A stretch of DNA of 64,000 bases. Source: Robiginitalea myxolifaciens (GTDB lineage Bacteria > Bacteroidota > Bacteroidia > Flavobacteriales > Flavobacteriaceae). The stretch's first letter is position 1; every line of letters starts with the position of its first letter. This document shows positions 18,307-28,084 of this stretch, piece after piece. The stretch lies in contig NZ_FOYQ01000001.1 in the NCBI RefSeq assembly GCF_900115205.1, positions 709,240-773,239 on the forward strand, given 5' to 3'. The notes beneath the pieces were generated by a model. The model did no database searches. It was not told where the DNA came from and was given only the letters and a program-made list of their open reading frames with translations. Both the position numbers and the translations under genes were made by a program.

Positions 18307-20046
18307 CTATTGTTTCTTTGCATTCAATACCTGTGCCTGTCCTGCCCAATCGTCGCGTTGCGCCCGGCCAGGGAAAGATCCAGTTATCTCGTCTAACATA
18401 TTGTATTCCTCCTCAGTCATACGACTGACCTGAGCAAAGGTGTAGATCCCCAACTGATTGAGCGCACGCTCCATCTGAGGCCCGATTCCCTTGATGCGTT
18501 TTAAATCATCTGCTTTATCGGTAATGGGGTCAAAAGTCCCCAGGCGATCCAGCAAGGTGTTTACCTGATTTTCACGACTGGCCGCGGCCCGTTCGGAATT
18601 TTCTTCAACGCTTCCTGCTGCAGAAATTTCAGCTAAAGTCTTAGGCATTTCATATAAGGGCTTTCCCGCTTCTCGTAGCTTCTTATAGCGCTCCCCGGAA
18701 GACTTCAAAATAGATTTCACTTCAGCCTGCGCAATTACCGGGAAGGTTCTGGAATACAAGAGGAAGAGCACAAAGAAGAATCCGATTGTTCCGATGAATA
18801 TTCCGATATCCACGAATGATGGAGAGAACATTGTCCAGGAGGACGGCAGATAATCGCGGTGCAGCGAGGTAACGATGATTACGAAACGCTCGAACCACAT
18901 CCCGATGTTTACAACGATAGATATGATAAATGAAATCAGGATACTGGTTCGGATTTTTTTGAACCACATTACCTGAGGACTTACCACATTACAGGTCATC
19001 ATCAGGAGGTACGACCACCAGTAAGGTCCGGTTGCCCGGTTCAGGAAGGCATACTGCTCGTATTCTACGCCGGAATACCAGGCGATTACCAACTCGGTGA
19101 TATAGGCACATCCCACAATCGAACCCGTGATCATGATTACGATATTCATAAGCTCGATGTGCTGCACCGTAATATAGGCTTCCAGGTTACAAACTTTCCG
19201 CATGATAATCAGCAGGGTCTGTACCATAGCAAATCCAGAGAAAATCGCCCCGGCCACAAAATACGGCGGGAAGATCGTGGTGTGCCATCCCGGGATTACC
19301 GAGGTGGCAAAGTCAAAGGATACGATGGTGTGAACGGAAAGTACAAGTGGTGTCGCCAAACCGGCAAGAACCAGGGAAACTTCCTCAAAGCGCTGCCAAT
19401 CCTTGGCACGACCACTCCATCCAAAACTAACCAGGGAATAGATCTTTTTCTGAAACGGCTTTACAGCGCGATCCCGAATCATTGCGAAATCGGGTAACAA
19501 GCCCGTCCACCAGAATACCAGGGATACTGAAAGATAGGTGGATATCGCAAATACGTCCCATAGCAGGGGCGAGTTGAAATTCACCCAAAGCGAGCCGTAG
19601 GCATTGGGAATAGGCACTACCCAGTACGCCAGCCAGGGGCGTCCCATGTGAATGATCGGGAACAATCCAGCCTGGATAACTGAGAAAATTGTCATCGCTT
19701 CAGCAGAACGGTTAATCGCCATTCTCCACTTCTGGCGGAATAGCAGGAGTACGGCCGAAATCAGTGTGCCGGCGTGTCCGATACCTACCCACCAAACGAA
19801 GTTGGTGATATCCCAGGCCCAGTTAACCGTGCGGTTGAGTCCCCAGGTTCCAATTCCTGTAGATATGGTATAGATAATGCATCCTACCCCCCAAAGAAAT
19901 GCTACCAACGCGATGGAAAATACTATCCACCACTGTTTGTTGGCGCGTCCTTCAACAGGAGCAGCGATATCCACGGAAACTTCGTGGTATCCTTTGTCTC
20001 CCAGGACTAGGGGTTTACGTATTGGTGCTTCGTAATGCGAGGCCAT
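18307..20046 (-). CDS. actC: Alternative complex III quinol-binding subunit ActC, with extra C-terminal helix-hairpin-helix domain
   Basis: Residues about 1-440 form the NrfD-like ten-helix membrane subunit that binds menaquinol next to the iron-sulfur subunit ActB. Recognisable pieces are WAWDITNFVWWVGIGHAG near residue 80 and the GRPWLAYWV loop. A soluble linker follows. Residues about 509-579 then form a separate small domain with DDLKRIKGIGPQMERAL and GIYTFAQVS, a helix-hairpin-helix with the GIGP hairpin, ending in a Trp/Gln-rich helix. The usual ActC has about 440-480 residues, so this is an added domain. The C-terminus should face the cytoplasm. Very similar sequence ends RpsB in this window. 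The ATG is at 20044-20046, 27 bases below actB. Confidence 0.94.
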   Translation of the reverse strand: MASHYEAPIRKPLVLGDKGYHEVSVDIAAPVEGRANKQWWIVFSIALVAFLWGVGCIIYTISTGIGTWGLNRTVNWAWDITNFVWWVGIGHAGTLISAVLLLFRQKWRMAINRSAEAMTIFSVIQAGLFPIIHMGRPWLAYWVVPIPNAYGSLWVNFNSPLLWDVFAISTYLSVSLVFWWTGLLPDFAMIRDRAVKPFQKKIYSLVSFGWSGRAKDWQRFEEVSLVLAGLATPLVLSVHTIVSFDFATSVIPGWHTTIFPPYFVAGAIFSGFAMVQTLLIIMRKVCNLEAYITVQHIELMNIVIMITGSIVGCAYITELVIAWYSGVEYEQYAFLNRATGPYWWSYLLMMTCNVVSPQVMWFKKIRTSILISFIISIVVNIGMWFERFVIIVTSLHRDYLPSSWTMFSPSFVDIGIFIGTIGFFFVLFLLYSRTFPVIAQAEVKSILKSSGERYKKLREAGKPLYEMPKTLAEISAAGSVEENSERAAASRENQVNTLLDRLGTFDPITDKADDLKRIKGIGPQMERALNQLGIYTFAQVSRMTEEEYNMLDEITGSFPGRAQRDDWAGQAQVLNAKKQ

Positions 20047-20073
20047 AAATGCTACTTTTCGTTTCGTAAAGAA

Positions 20074-23000
20074 TTAAGCTTCGTTGGTATTGCGGACCTT
20101 AACCTGGTAGAACACATTTGGTTTTGTTCCTACGTGTTCAAGCAGGTGGTACATCCTGTCGTTTTTCGCCAGCTGACTTACCTCACTCTCGGGATCGTTG
20201 ATATCCCCAAAGACGATGGCCCCAGAGCTACAAGCGTTAGAACAAGCGGTTTGGAACTCTTCGTCCGTAACCGGACGTCCTTCCCGCTTGGCATCCAGGA
20301 TAGATTTCTGTGTCATTTGGATACACCAGGAGCATTTCTCCATCACCCCACGGGAACGTACATTCACATCGGGGTTCAGCACCATTTTGCCCAGGTCGTT
20401 ATTCATATGGTAATCGAATTCCTCATTGTCACTGTAGAGGAACCAGTTAAATCGGCGAACCTTATACGGACAGTTATTCGCACAGTAGCGGGTTCCAACG
20501 CAACGGTTGTAAGCCATGTGGTTATGGCCCTGACGGCTATGCGCAGTAGCAGCAACCGGACACACCGTTTCACAGGGTGCATGGTTACAATGCTGGCACA
20601 TAACTGGTTGGAAAGCTACCTGTGGATTAGCAGCCGGGTCTTCCATTTCCTCGAAACCTCGCTTGGATTCCAAAGGACCTGAAATCTCGTCCTTCTTAAT
20701 ATTGTCCCCTTCAAAGGTGTCCTCTGAGGAGTAGTATCGGTCGATACGCAGCCAATGCATATCGCGCGACTTGCGGATCTCTTGCTTCCCAACGACCGGA
20801 ACATTGTTCTCCGCATGACAAGCAATGACACATGCCCCACAACCCGTACAGGCGTTCAGGTCAATAGACATATTAAAGTGGTGTCCAATGGAGCGGTCAA
20901 AACTATCCCAAAGATCAACGGTGGTTGCGGGAACTTCCTGGTGGTCCAGGCTAACCTGGGGAACGTGGTTCCAGTGGGAAGCGTCCTGGGTGTTGAAAAT
21001 TTCCAGGGTAGTTTCCTTGATGATGTCTCCACGACCCATTAAGGTGTTGTGCAACTGGATACACGCGAACTCGTGCATGCCAGATGCTTTCTCGATTTGT
21101 ACAGACTGGGTGCGACTAAAATTGTTGTAGAGTGCGAAGCCATTAACTCCTGTCTGCATCTCCGTCTTCAATCCGGTAGTTTTCCCGTAGCCCAGTGCAA
21201 GGCCTACGGTACCTTCAGCTTGACCAGGCTGTATGATAACCGGTACATTATTCAGGGTGGCTCCTTCTACGGTAAGGTTTACATAACTTCCGTTAAGACC
21301 TCCGTTAGCGACGTTTTCGTTTTCCAGACCCCATTTCGCGGCATCGGCCTTGCTTACGGTCAGGTAATTATCCCAACTGACGCGTGTTATCGGATCAGGG
21401 AATTCCTGCAACCATGGGTTTCCGGCCTGACGCCCGTCTCCCATACCCACTTTGGAGTATAATTGCAGACTGATTTCCCCATCCTGTGCACTGGCCAGGC
21501 GTCGCATGGCCGCAGCCATTTGCGTAACCGGACTCTCCGTGGTTGCACCCTCATCTTCCGAGGCTTCTTCCTTGTCGGCGTCAGCAGCCATCATCATTTC
21601 CGGGTCCGCAGCACCAGCCGGCTCAAAAATACCGTCGTGCAGCGCGGAATTCCAATCGGCGCCGGCGAGGATATCCGTTTCCCAGGTAGCTTTGATGTAT
21701 TCATACCAGCTTTGCTCTGAACCCATCCATTCCAACAGGCATTGCTGGAACTGGCGGGTATCGAACAATTCGCGGATAACAGGCTGTGTCAGGCTGTAAT
21801 GTCCTTTTTTAAGCTGGGCATCGCCCCAGGACTCCAGGAAATGGTTGGAGGCGGCAGCAATGGTGCTGACCGCAGTTGTTTCGTTAGGGTTGGTAGAGAA
21901 ACAAACGGATAAATCCACCTGGCCCAGGGCTTCTGCAAATGCAGCACCGTTGGGGAGGGAATAAACCGGATTAACACCATCCATGATCAGGGCACCGACG
22001 CGGCCAGCTTGCATTTCGCTGAGGAGACGCGCTACTTCCCGGTTATTCCCCTGGCGAATGTATCGCGGGGAGTCCGGTTGGAAGGCTTCGCTACCCAATA
22101 ATTCGTTTATAGCCAGGGTTACGGCCTGGGCATCTACGTCGTCCAGTCCGCAAAGTACCACCCCGCGGCTGCGGTTGGCACTCAGTCCGGCAACAACGCT
22201 GTCCAGCGTACGGCCTACTGCCTCTGGCAAATCTCCCGAAATGGAGCTACCGTTCAGGCGGGCGTATAAATGGGCAAGCGCGAGTTTCTGAACCGCAGGT
22301 TTCAGGGGAACGCGCTTATCGGCGTTGGCACCGCTGAGGCTCATATTGGATTCGAACTGCACGTGGCGGGACATCTTGCCCTCAGAGGGTATGCGTCCTT
22401 TGGCATAACCACTATCGTAGCCACCTCCCTGCCAGTCACCGAGAAAGTCGGCTCCGAAGGAAACGATGAGATCGGCTTTGGACAGATCGTAATCCGCCAG
22501 GGCGCGTTCTCCGTATTTGGCCTCGTAGGCGTCGAGCGCAGCGTCTTCGCCTATCGTATCGTAAGTAATGTGTTCTGCATTCGGATTGGCCGCGAGGAAT
22601 TCTGCAACCAGTTTCGAAGTGGACGGGCTGGCGTAACTCTGAGTTAAGAAGACCGCCTTCTTACCGCCGTTTGCCAAAGCTCCCATACGAGATTTGACCG
22701 CGGCGTTCACATATTCCCAGGTAACGTCCCCATCGGCATTGACAGGTCCCTGCAGGCGCTTACTGTCGTAAAGCGAAAGCACTGATGCGTGAACCCGGGC
22801 GTTTCCGTGACCGAGCACAGATGCCATCTTATTATTTTCAATCTTAATCGGACGGCCTTCACGGGTCTTCACCAGGATACTGGCAAAGTCGAATCCATCG
22901 GCGATTGTCGTAGCGTAGTAATTGGCAACCCCGGGGATAATCCGTTCGGGCTGTACCACGTAAGGGATGGACTTGTGAACCGGGCCCTCACAGGCAGCCA

Positions 23001-23202
23001 GGGAGGCCGCAGCCGTACTAAAGCCCACATACTTCAGGAAATCACGTCGGGAAGTCTGGCTTTCGGCAAGTTGCTCTTTGTCGCCCAGAAATTCGTCTAC
23101 CGGAATCTCCTCCTGGAATTCGTTGTTGCGGAGCTTCTCTACCAGCGCATTGCCGGGGGTCAGTTCCGCTTCACTCTTCCAGTACTTTTTAGTTGATGCC
23201 AT
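20074..23202 (-). CDS. actB: Alternative complex III iron-sulfur subunit ActB (Tat-exported)
   Basis: This 1042-residue protein combines a molybdopterin-oxidoreductase-like domain (residues about 80-750), which in this family holds no molybdenum cofactor, with a ferredoxin-like part (about 770-1000). The ferredoxin part has four Cys clusters: CTGCGACVIAC, CQHCNHAPCETVC, CVGTRYCANNC and the CSWC...CSNAC pair. It passes electrons from ActC-bound quinol to the haems of ActA. A twin-arginine signal, SRRDFLKYVGF, lies unusually far in, at about residue 52, followed by ASLAAC. The residues before it are charged and conserved-looking, as in other Bacteroidota ActB proteins. ATG at 23200-23202. Confidence 0.95.
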   Translation of the reverse strand: MASTKKYWKSEAELTPGNALVEKLRNNEFQEEIPVDEFLGDKEQLAESQTSRRDFLKYVGFSTAAASLAACEGPVHKSIPYVVQPERIIPGVANYYATTIADGFDFASILVKTREGRPIKIENNKMASVLGHGNARVHASVLSLYDSKRLQGPVNADGDVTWEYVNAAVKSRMGALANGGKKAVFLTQSYASPSTSKLVAEFLAANPNAEHITYDTIGEDAALDAYEAKYGERALADYDLSKADLIVSFGADFLGDWQGGGYDSGYAKGRIPSEGKMSRHVQFESNMSLSGANADKRVPLKPAVQKLALAHLYARLNGSSISGDLPEAVGRTLDSVVAGLSANRSRGVVLCGLDDVDAQAVTLAINELLGSEAFQPDSPRYIRQGNNREVARLLSEMQAGRVGALIMDGVNPVYSLPNGAAFAEALGQVDLSVCFSTNPNETTAVSTIAAASNHFLESWGDAQLKKGHYSLTQPVIRELFDTRQFQQCLLEWMGSEQSWYEYIKATWETDILAGADWNSALHDGIFEPAGAADPEMMMAADADKEEASEDEGATTESPVTQMAAAMRRLASAQDGEISLQLYSKVGMGDGRQAGNPWLQEFPDPITRVSWDNYLTVSKADAAKWGLENENVANGGLNGSYVNLTVEGATLNNVPVIIQPGQAEGTVGLALGYGKTTGLKTEMQTGVNGFALYNNFSRTQSVQIEKASGMHEFACIQLHNTLMGRGDIIKETTLEIFNTQDASHWNHVPQVSLDHQEVPATTVDLWDSFDRSIGHHFNMSIDLNACTGCGACVIACHAENNVPVVGKQEIRKSRDMHWLRIDRYYSSEDTFEGDNIKKDEISGPLESKRGFEEMEDPAANPQVAFQPVMCQHCNHAPCETVCPVAATAHSRQGHNHMAYNRCVGTRYCANNCPYKVRRFNWFLYSDNEEFDYHMNNDLGKMVLNPDVNVRSRGVMEKCSWCIQMTQKSILDAKREGRPVTDEEFQTACSNACSSGAIVFGDINDPESEVSQLAKNDRMYHLLEHVGTKPNVFYQVKVRNTNEA

Positions 23203-23239
23203 ATAAAGTTGGTCTTATATAACGCTTACAATTATCGAA

Positions 23240-24634
23240 TTAATAGTGGCATTTTCCGCACTCCAGGCCACCCATTTGTGCAGCTGTCACCTTTTCCACA
23301 CCGTATTTCTTAGCCAGCTCTTTGTGGATTTGATCGTAGTATTCGTTGCCTTCCATTTTTACTTCGGTTTCCCGGTGACAGTTGATACACCATCCCATGG
23401 TAAGCGATGAATACTGATACATGATCTCCATTTCCTCTACAGGCCCGTGACAGGTCTGGCATTCTATCTGGCCAACTGTTACGTGCTGTGCGTGGTTGAA
23501 ATAGGCAAAATCCGGCAGGTTGTGGATGCGTACCCACTCAACCGGTTGTGGCTCGTTGGCGTAACTCTGGGTTTCTTCGTCCCAGCCTACCGCCTTGTAT
23601 AATTTCTTGATCTCCCCGGTATAGAATTCGTTGGTGTACCCTTTGGCCAGATCTTCGGCAGAGGGGCCTTCAGGATTCCCCTTGTATTCGTAAATGGACT
23701 TGTGACAGTTCATACAAATATTGAGGGAAGGAATACCGGAGTGCTTGGATACCCGGGCAGAGGAGTGGCAATACTTACACTCGATCTGGTTGTCCCCGGC
23801 GTGAATCTTGTGGCTGTAGTGGATCGGTTGGATGGGCGCATACCCCTGGTCTACCCCTACCTGCATCATCCAGCCGTAAGCGAAGTAAGCCGACGCTAAA
23901 AGGAGGAAAACAACGCTAACCAAAACCAGGAACTGGTTCTGCGCAAAGGCTTTCCAAATTGGTGTGCGTTGTTCTGCTTGTTCTTTCTCCAATACCACGC
24001 CATTGGCTTCGGCAATACGACGCAGGGTTTTATTGACCAGGATCAGCATCACAACAAGCAATCCAAACACCAGGGCCAGCGCCCCGAGGATTACCTGGTT
24101 GGAGATTCCTGAACCAGTAACCTGGCCTCCGCCGGTTGTATCCAAAATAGCCTCGGCCTGGACAGGTGCCGGTGGCGGCGCCTCGGTATAGGCCAGGATA
24201 TCGTTGATGTCCTGGGTGCTCAGCGTAGGGAATGCCGTCATCTGCGCCTGGTTGTATTCGGCGTAGATGGCGTTGGCATAAGAATCCCCTGAGGAAATCA
24301 TTCCGGCCGGGTTTGCGATCCAGTTGTAGATCCAATCGCAATCCAGTCCCTCCTCCTCGATAAGACGAGCAGCGACATTGGCCAGCGCAGGACCGGTCAT
24401 TTTTCGATTCAGGTTGTGACAGGCCGCACAGTTCGTGTTAAACAACTGCTTACCCTTTACCGGGTCGCCCGGACCACAAGGCCCTTCCGATGCGGCGGCT
24501 TCGGCAGCAGGTTCTGCAGCAGCCGTATCGGCAGCAGCATCCTGTGCGCTAAGCGAAGCAGAAAAAAGGAAGGAAAGGACTAAACAAAAACCAAAAAACG
24601 CAGAAAACCCGTGGCGGTTGGAAACCTTTTTCAT
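23240..24634 (-). CDS. actA: Alternative complex III multihaem cytochrome c ActA, six haem sites
   Basis: This 464-residue protein has a signal peptide (residues 1-30), an acidic Ala-rich linker and a class I cytochrome c domain with CAACH at 69-73. Two transmembrane helices follow, at about 180-200 and 235-255. After them come five more haem sites: CKYCH, CMNCH, CQTCH, CINCH and, at the very C-terminus, CGKCH. The pentahaem part is the standard ActA electron wire; the N-terminal monohaem domain is additional to the classical pentahaem description. I chose the ATG at 24632-24634, since the 35 upstream codons have no signal and no similarity I can see. It is the first gene of the operon. Confidence 0.94.
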   Translation of the reverse strand: MKKVSNRHGFSAFFGFCLVLSFLFSASLSAQDAAADTAAAEPAAEAAASEGPCGPGDPVKGKQLFNTNCAACHNLNRKMTGPALANVAARLIEEEGLDCDWIYNWIANPAGMISSGDSYANAIYAEYNQAQMTAFPTLSTQDINDILAYTEAPPPAPVQAEAILDTTGGGQVTGSGISNQVILGALALVFGLLVVMLILVNKTLRRIAEANGVVLEKEQAEQRTPIWKAFAQNQFLVLVSVVFLLLASAYFAYGWMMQVGVDQGYAPIQPIHYSHKIHAGDNQIECKYCHSSARVSKHSGIPSLNICMNCHKSIYEYKGNPEGPSAEDLAKGYTNEFYTGEIKKLYKAVGWDEETQSYANEPQPVEWVRIHNLPDFAYFNHAQHVTVGQIECQTCHGPVEEMEIMYQYSSLTMGWCINCHRETEVKMEGNEYYDQIHKELAKKYGVEKVTAAQMGGLECGKCHY

Positions 24635-24805
24635 GTGTTGTTCTTCAATATATTTTGAACCTGAACTTGCTGATCCTGAGCGAGGCACGTTTTTCAGCGA
24701 CCTGAAGGATTCGCAAGGAATTGCAGGTTTTTCGTTCAATCTGTCCGATAAAAGCCCAAAATTTCGGTGAATTTTAGGGGGTTTTTAACCGGTTCAAATT
24801 GACAG

Positions 24806-24813
24806 CAAATTTA
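24806..24813 (-). promoter_or_regulatory. Candidate -7 box of the act-cox operon
   Basis: The reverse strand reads TAAATTTG (TAnnTTTG), about 170 bases before the actA ATG. No TTG is found at -33, so the match is partial. Confidence 0.35.
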
Positions 24814-24915
24814 AGACATAGACTTTGTTTTTGGAAATCTTAACGGTTTTATAATTTCTAATTTATAACCGTTCTAAATAGAGTAAATTTAAATCCAAAA
24901 AAGCCTCGAAAAACG

Positions 24916-24923
24916 TATTTTTG
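24916..24923 (+). promoter_or_regulatory. Candidate -7 box of the SPOR-domain gene
   Basis: TATTTTTG matches TAnnTTTG and lies 30 bases before the preferred ATG. No TTG at -33. Confidence 0.35.
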
Positions 24924-24953
24924 AAGACCGCCATGCGGACAAAATTATCCAGA

Positions 24954-25316
24954 ATGAAGCGATCCGGAATACTCCTTATTACCCTCCTAAGCCTGCCCTT
25001 GATGGCTACCGCTCAGCAAGGTCAGATTACCCTGGATCAGGACCCGGGAATCGAGAAACTCCTGGAAATTTACAAGAAAAACCTCAGTGAGGCCGGCTAT
25101 TTTACGATTCAGGTCGGCTTTGGAAACTCCTCGTTTGCCCAGGAACTTAAAACAGAAGCTGAGGTGGATTTTCCACAATGGCGGGCCCGGATCGTATTCG
25201 ATTCTCCCACATACAGAGTGCAACTGGGCCGGTTTAAAACCCGCCTGGAAGCCGAACGGGAATTCCTTACCGTCCGAAAGAAATATCCCGGAGCTATTTT
25301 GCTGCGGCCGGAGTAG
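24954..25316 (+). CDS. Exported SPOR-domain protein
   Basis: This small protein of 120 residues has a signal peptide (MKRSGILLITLLSLPLMATAQ). The mature part matches the SPOR peptidoglycan-binding fold in its key pieces: FTIQVGFGNS as the first strand, YRVQLGRFKTRLEAEREF as the central strand and helix, and YPGAILLRPE as the last strand. SPOR domains bind denuded glycan strands, often at division sites, but Bacteroidota have many small exported versions without known roles. ATG 24954 gives the best signal peptide; ATG 24933 is an alternative. It stands alone, divergent from actA and convergent with infB, and shares a terminator with infB. Confidence 0.82.
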   Translation: MKRSGILLITLLSLPLMATAQQGQITLDQDPGIEKLLEIYKKNLSEAGYFTIQVGFGNSSFAQELKTEAEVDFPQWRARIVFDSPTYRVQLGRFKTRLEAEREFLTVRKKYPGAILLRPE

Positions 25317-25371
25317 AAAAGTTCCAATTCCCAAGGAGCTTTTCCCTATCATTTCCCAGACCTTAAGCAAT

Positions 25372-25402
25372 AAAAAAGGCCCGCTGTTGAGCGGGCCTTT
25401 TT
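25372..25402. terminator. Bidirectional terminator between the SPOR gene and infB
   Basis: Perfect 13-base inverted repeat, AAAAAGGCCCGCT at 25373-25385 and AGCGGGCCTTTTT at 25390-25402, with a 4-base loop. It has A tracts on one side and T tracts on the other, so it can stop both converging genes. Confidence 0.92.
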
Positions 25403-25418
25403 CTTTGGTTTAAGTAAA

Positions 25419-28043
25419 TTACAGCGTCTTCTTGACGGCAACTTCCTGGAAGGCTTCGATAATGTCGCTTTCCTTGATGTCGTTGTAATTCTTTATTTGT
25501 ATACCGCAATCGTAACCCTTGGATACTTCCTTCACATCGTCCTTGAAACGCTTGAGGGAAGCCAACTCGCCCGTGTAAATCACTACCCCGTCGCGAATCA
25601 GGCGTATCTGAGAGCTGCGGAAAATCTTTCCACCGGTAACCATACATCCTGCGATGGTTCCGATCTTGGAAATTTTAAAGGTCTCACGGATTTCGGCTGT
25701 ACCGGTAACTTCCTCCTTGATTTCCGGAGAAAGCATCCCTTCCATCGCATCCTTGACGTCGTTAATGGCGTCATAGATAATGGAATACTGACGGATATCG
25801 ATTTCCTCCTTATCGGCAACATCCCGTGCATTCCCCATGGGTCGCACGTTAAATCCGATGATGATTGCATCAGAGGCGGAGGCCAGGAGCACGTCGGACT
25901 CGGTAATCGCACCAACACCCTTGTGAATGATATTCACCTGGATCTCATCTGTCGATAATTTCTGGAAGGAATCCGAGAGGGCTTCTACAGAACCATCCAC
26001 ATCACCTTTAAGGATGATATTGAGTTCCTGGAAGTCGCCCAGTGCAATGCGGCGTCCGATTTCGTCCAGGGTAATGTGCCGCTGCGTACGTACATTTTGC
26101 TCACGGAGCAATTGAGAACGCTTGGAAGCGATTTGCTTGGCTTCCCGCTCGTCCTCCAGTACATTGAACTTATCCCCGGCCTGAGGCGCTCCGTCCAGTC
26201 CTAAAATGGATATTGGCGTAGAAGGTCCGGCCTTCTTTACATTTTTACCGCGTTCGTCCTGCATGGCCTTTACTTTACCACTACAGGTTCCCGCCAATAC
26301 GTAATCCCCGATTTCCAGGGTTCCCGCCTGGACCAGGATGGTCGACACGTAGCCCCGCCCTTTATCCAGGAAGGCTTCGACAACGGTACCCGTGGCCAGC
26401 TTGTCCGGATTTGCCTGAAGTTCAAGCAATTCGGCCTCCAGCAATACTTTCTCTAAAAGCTCCTTTACGCCCTGACCTGTCTTAGCCGAAATATCATGGG
26501 ATTGGATTTTTCCTCCCCAATCTTCGACCAGTAAGTTCATTCCGGCCAGACCTTCTTTGATCTTGTCGGGATTTGCTGTGGGCTTATCGACTTTGTTGAT
26601 CGCAAAGACGATTGGGACACCGGCTGCTTGCGCGTGGCTGATCGCCTCTTTGGTCTGCGGCATGATGTCGTCGTCTGCAGCAATCACGATAATCGCGATA
26701 TCGGTTACCTGGGCACCACGAGCACGCATTGCCGTAAAGGCCTCGTGACCCGGAGTATCCAGGAAGGTTATCTTCTGACCGCTGTCCAGGCTCACCCCGT
26801 AGGCACCAATGTGCTGGGTAATTCCTCCACTCTCCCCGGCAATAACATTCTCCTCGCGGATATAATCCAGGAGGGAGGTTTTACCGTGATCCACGTGACC
26901 CATTACCGTAACAATAGGAGCACGGGGTTTGAGGTCTTCCGGAGCATCTACTTCCTCCTCAATGGATTCTTCGATTTCAGCGGTTACGAATTCTACTTCG
27001 TAACCAAACTCCTCGGCCACAATGGACAGGGTTTCCGCATCGAGTCGCTGGTTCATGGTAACCATGATTCCCAGGGACATACAGGCGGAAATAATATCGG
27101 TGGTCGGAACATTCATCATGGTAGCTACTTCCTGGGCGGTAACAAATTCCGTTACCTTCAGGGTTTTGCTTTCCAATTCCTGTTGCTCCAGATCTTTCTC
27201 GGTCTGCTGGCGGTGCTGATCCCGCTTGTCGCGGCGATACTTGGCACCCTTGCCCCGCTTGGATTTCCCCTGCAGTTTCTCGAGGGTTTCCCGAACCTGC
27301 TTTTGCACTTCCTCCTCCGTTGGCTCAACTTTAGGAGCACCGAAACGAGATTTCTTATTCCCTCCGCGGCCTCGGCTGTCGGAGTCGTTCTTACTGACAA
27401 TGCGGCGACGGCGGCGTTTTTTGTCCTTATCGTCGGCCTTATCTTCTTTTTTCTTCTTAGGCTTGTCGAATTTGGAGAGGTCGATCTTGTCTTTGATCTT
27501 AGGACCGGATAACTTCTTGTATTCCGTCTCGATCTTTTCGGGCTTCTCCTCCTCGGCAGGCTTAGCTGGCTCAGCTTTCGCAACTTCGGCTTTAGGTGCT
27601 TCCTTTGCAGGAGCTTCGGCCTTGGGTGCTTCCGGCTCCGGAACTACTTCCGGTTCCTCCTTTTTAGCAGGTGCTGCAGGAGCGTCCAGGTCAATTTTTC
27701 CGACTTGCTTTGGTCCGGAAAGTTCTACCTTGGCCTTGACTACTTCAGGTTCTGCCTTGCGCTCGCGAGCCATTCGCTTTTCTTCCTGCTCCTGTTCGCG
27801 TTGCTGGCGGATGGCTTCAATCTCCTTGCGCTTCTCCTCCCCTACTTCCTTGGAGGCAACCTTTTTGCTTTTGTCCGATTGGAATTCATCCAGGAGTACC
27901 TGATATACCTCGCCGGAAATTTTGGTAGTCGGGCGTGCGTCGACATCGTGGCCTTGAGTAGCCAGGTAGTCCACTGCCCGATCCAGCGAAATATTAAGTT
28001 CCCGGAGGACTTTATTAAGCCTTATGGTTGCGTTTTCTGCCAT
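25419..28043 (-). CDS. infB: Translation initiation factor IF-2
   Basis: IF-2 is the GTPase that places initiator tRNA on the 30S subunit. The 874-residue protein has an N-terminal IF2-N domain ([13 protein letters not shown]), then a long charged linker rich in Ala, Lys, Glu and Pro (residues about 90-290) and a second IF2-N-like segment ([11 protein letters not shown]). The G domain has GHVDHGKT (G1), DTPGHEAF (G3) and NKVD (G4), and domains II-IV follow. Size is normal for the phylum. It is last in rimP-nusA-infB, 41 bases below nusA. ATG at 28041-28043. Confidence 0.98.
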   Translation of the reverse strand: MAENATIRLNKVLRELNISLDRAVDYLATQGHDVDARPTTKISGEVYQVLLDEFQSDKSKKVASKEVGEEKRKEIEAIRQQREQEQEEKRMARERKAEPEVVKAKVELSGPKQVGKIDLDAPAAPAKKEEPEVVPEPEAPKAEAPAKEAPKAEVAKAEPAKPAEEEKPEKIETEYKKLSGPKIKDKIDLSKFDKPKKKKEDKADDKDKKRRRRRIVSKNDSDSRGRGGNKKSRFGAPKVEPTEEEVQKQVRETLEKLQGKSKRGKGAKYRRDKRDQHRQQTEKDLEQQELESKTLKVTEFVTAQEVATMMNVPTTDIISACMSLGIMVTMNQRLDAETLSIVAEEFGYEVEFVTAEIEESIEEEVDAPEDLKPRAPIVTVMGHVDHGKTSLLDYIREENVIAGESGGITQHIGAYGVSLDSGQKITFLDTPGHEAFTAMRARGAQVTDIAIIVIAADDDIMPQTKEAISHAQAAGVPIVFAINKVDKPTANPDKIKEGLAGMNLLVEDWGGKIQSHDISAKTGQGVKELLEKVLLEAELLELQANPDKLATGTVVEAFLDKGRGYVSTILVQAGTLEIGDYVLAGTCSGKVKAMQDERGKNVKKAGPSTPISILGLDGAPQAGDKFNVLEDEREAKQIASKRSQLLREQNVRTQRHITLDEIGRRIALGDFQELNIILKGDVDGSVEALSDSFQKLSTDEIQVNIIHKGVGAITESDVLLASASDAIIIGFNVRPMGNARDVADKEEIDIRQYSIIYDAINDVKDAMEGMLSPEIKEEVTGTAEIRETFKISKIGTIAGCMVTGGKIFRSSQIRLIRDGVVIYTGELASLKRFKDDVKEVSKGYDCGIQIKNYNDIKESDIIEAFQEVAVKKTL

Positions 28044-28084
28044 AAAAATTACCTACGTTCTTTATTATAATGTGCTAATATAGC

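Larger units (their letters stand above)
24635..24953. other. Divergent regulatory region between actA and the SPOR gene
   Basis: These 319 bases contain no gene I can support. They are AT-rich and hold candidate -7 boxes for both directions. There is a palindrome AACCGGTT at 24787-24794 and an imperfect inverted repeat with AACGGTT at 24842-24848 and AACCGTT at 24867-24873. Confidence 0.6.

Noticed and set aside
26628-27903. Two long open frames on the plus strand (294 and 225 codons) across infB
   Set aside because: They lie fully antisense to a perfect IF-2 and their translations are low-complexity (Ser/Phe/Leu-rich) shadows of its Ala/Lys/Glu linker.
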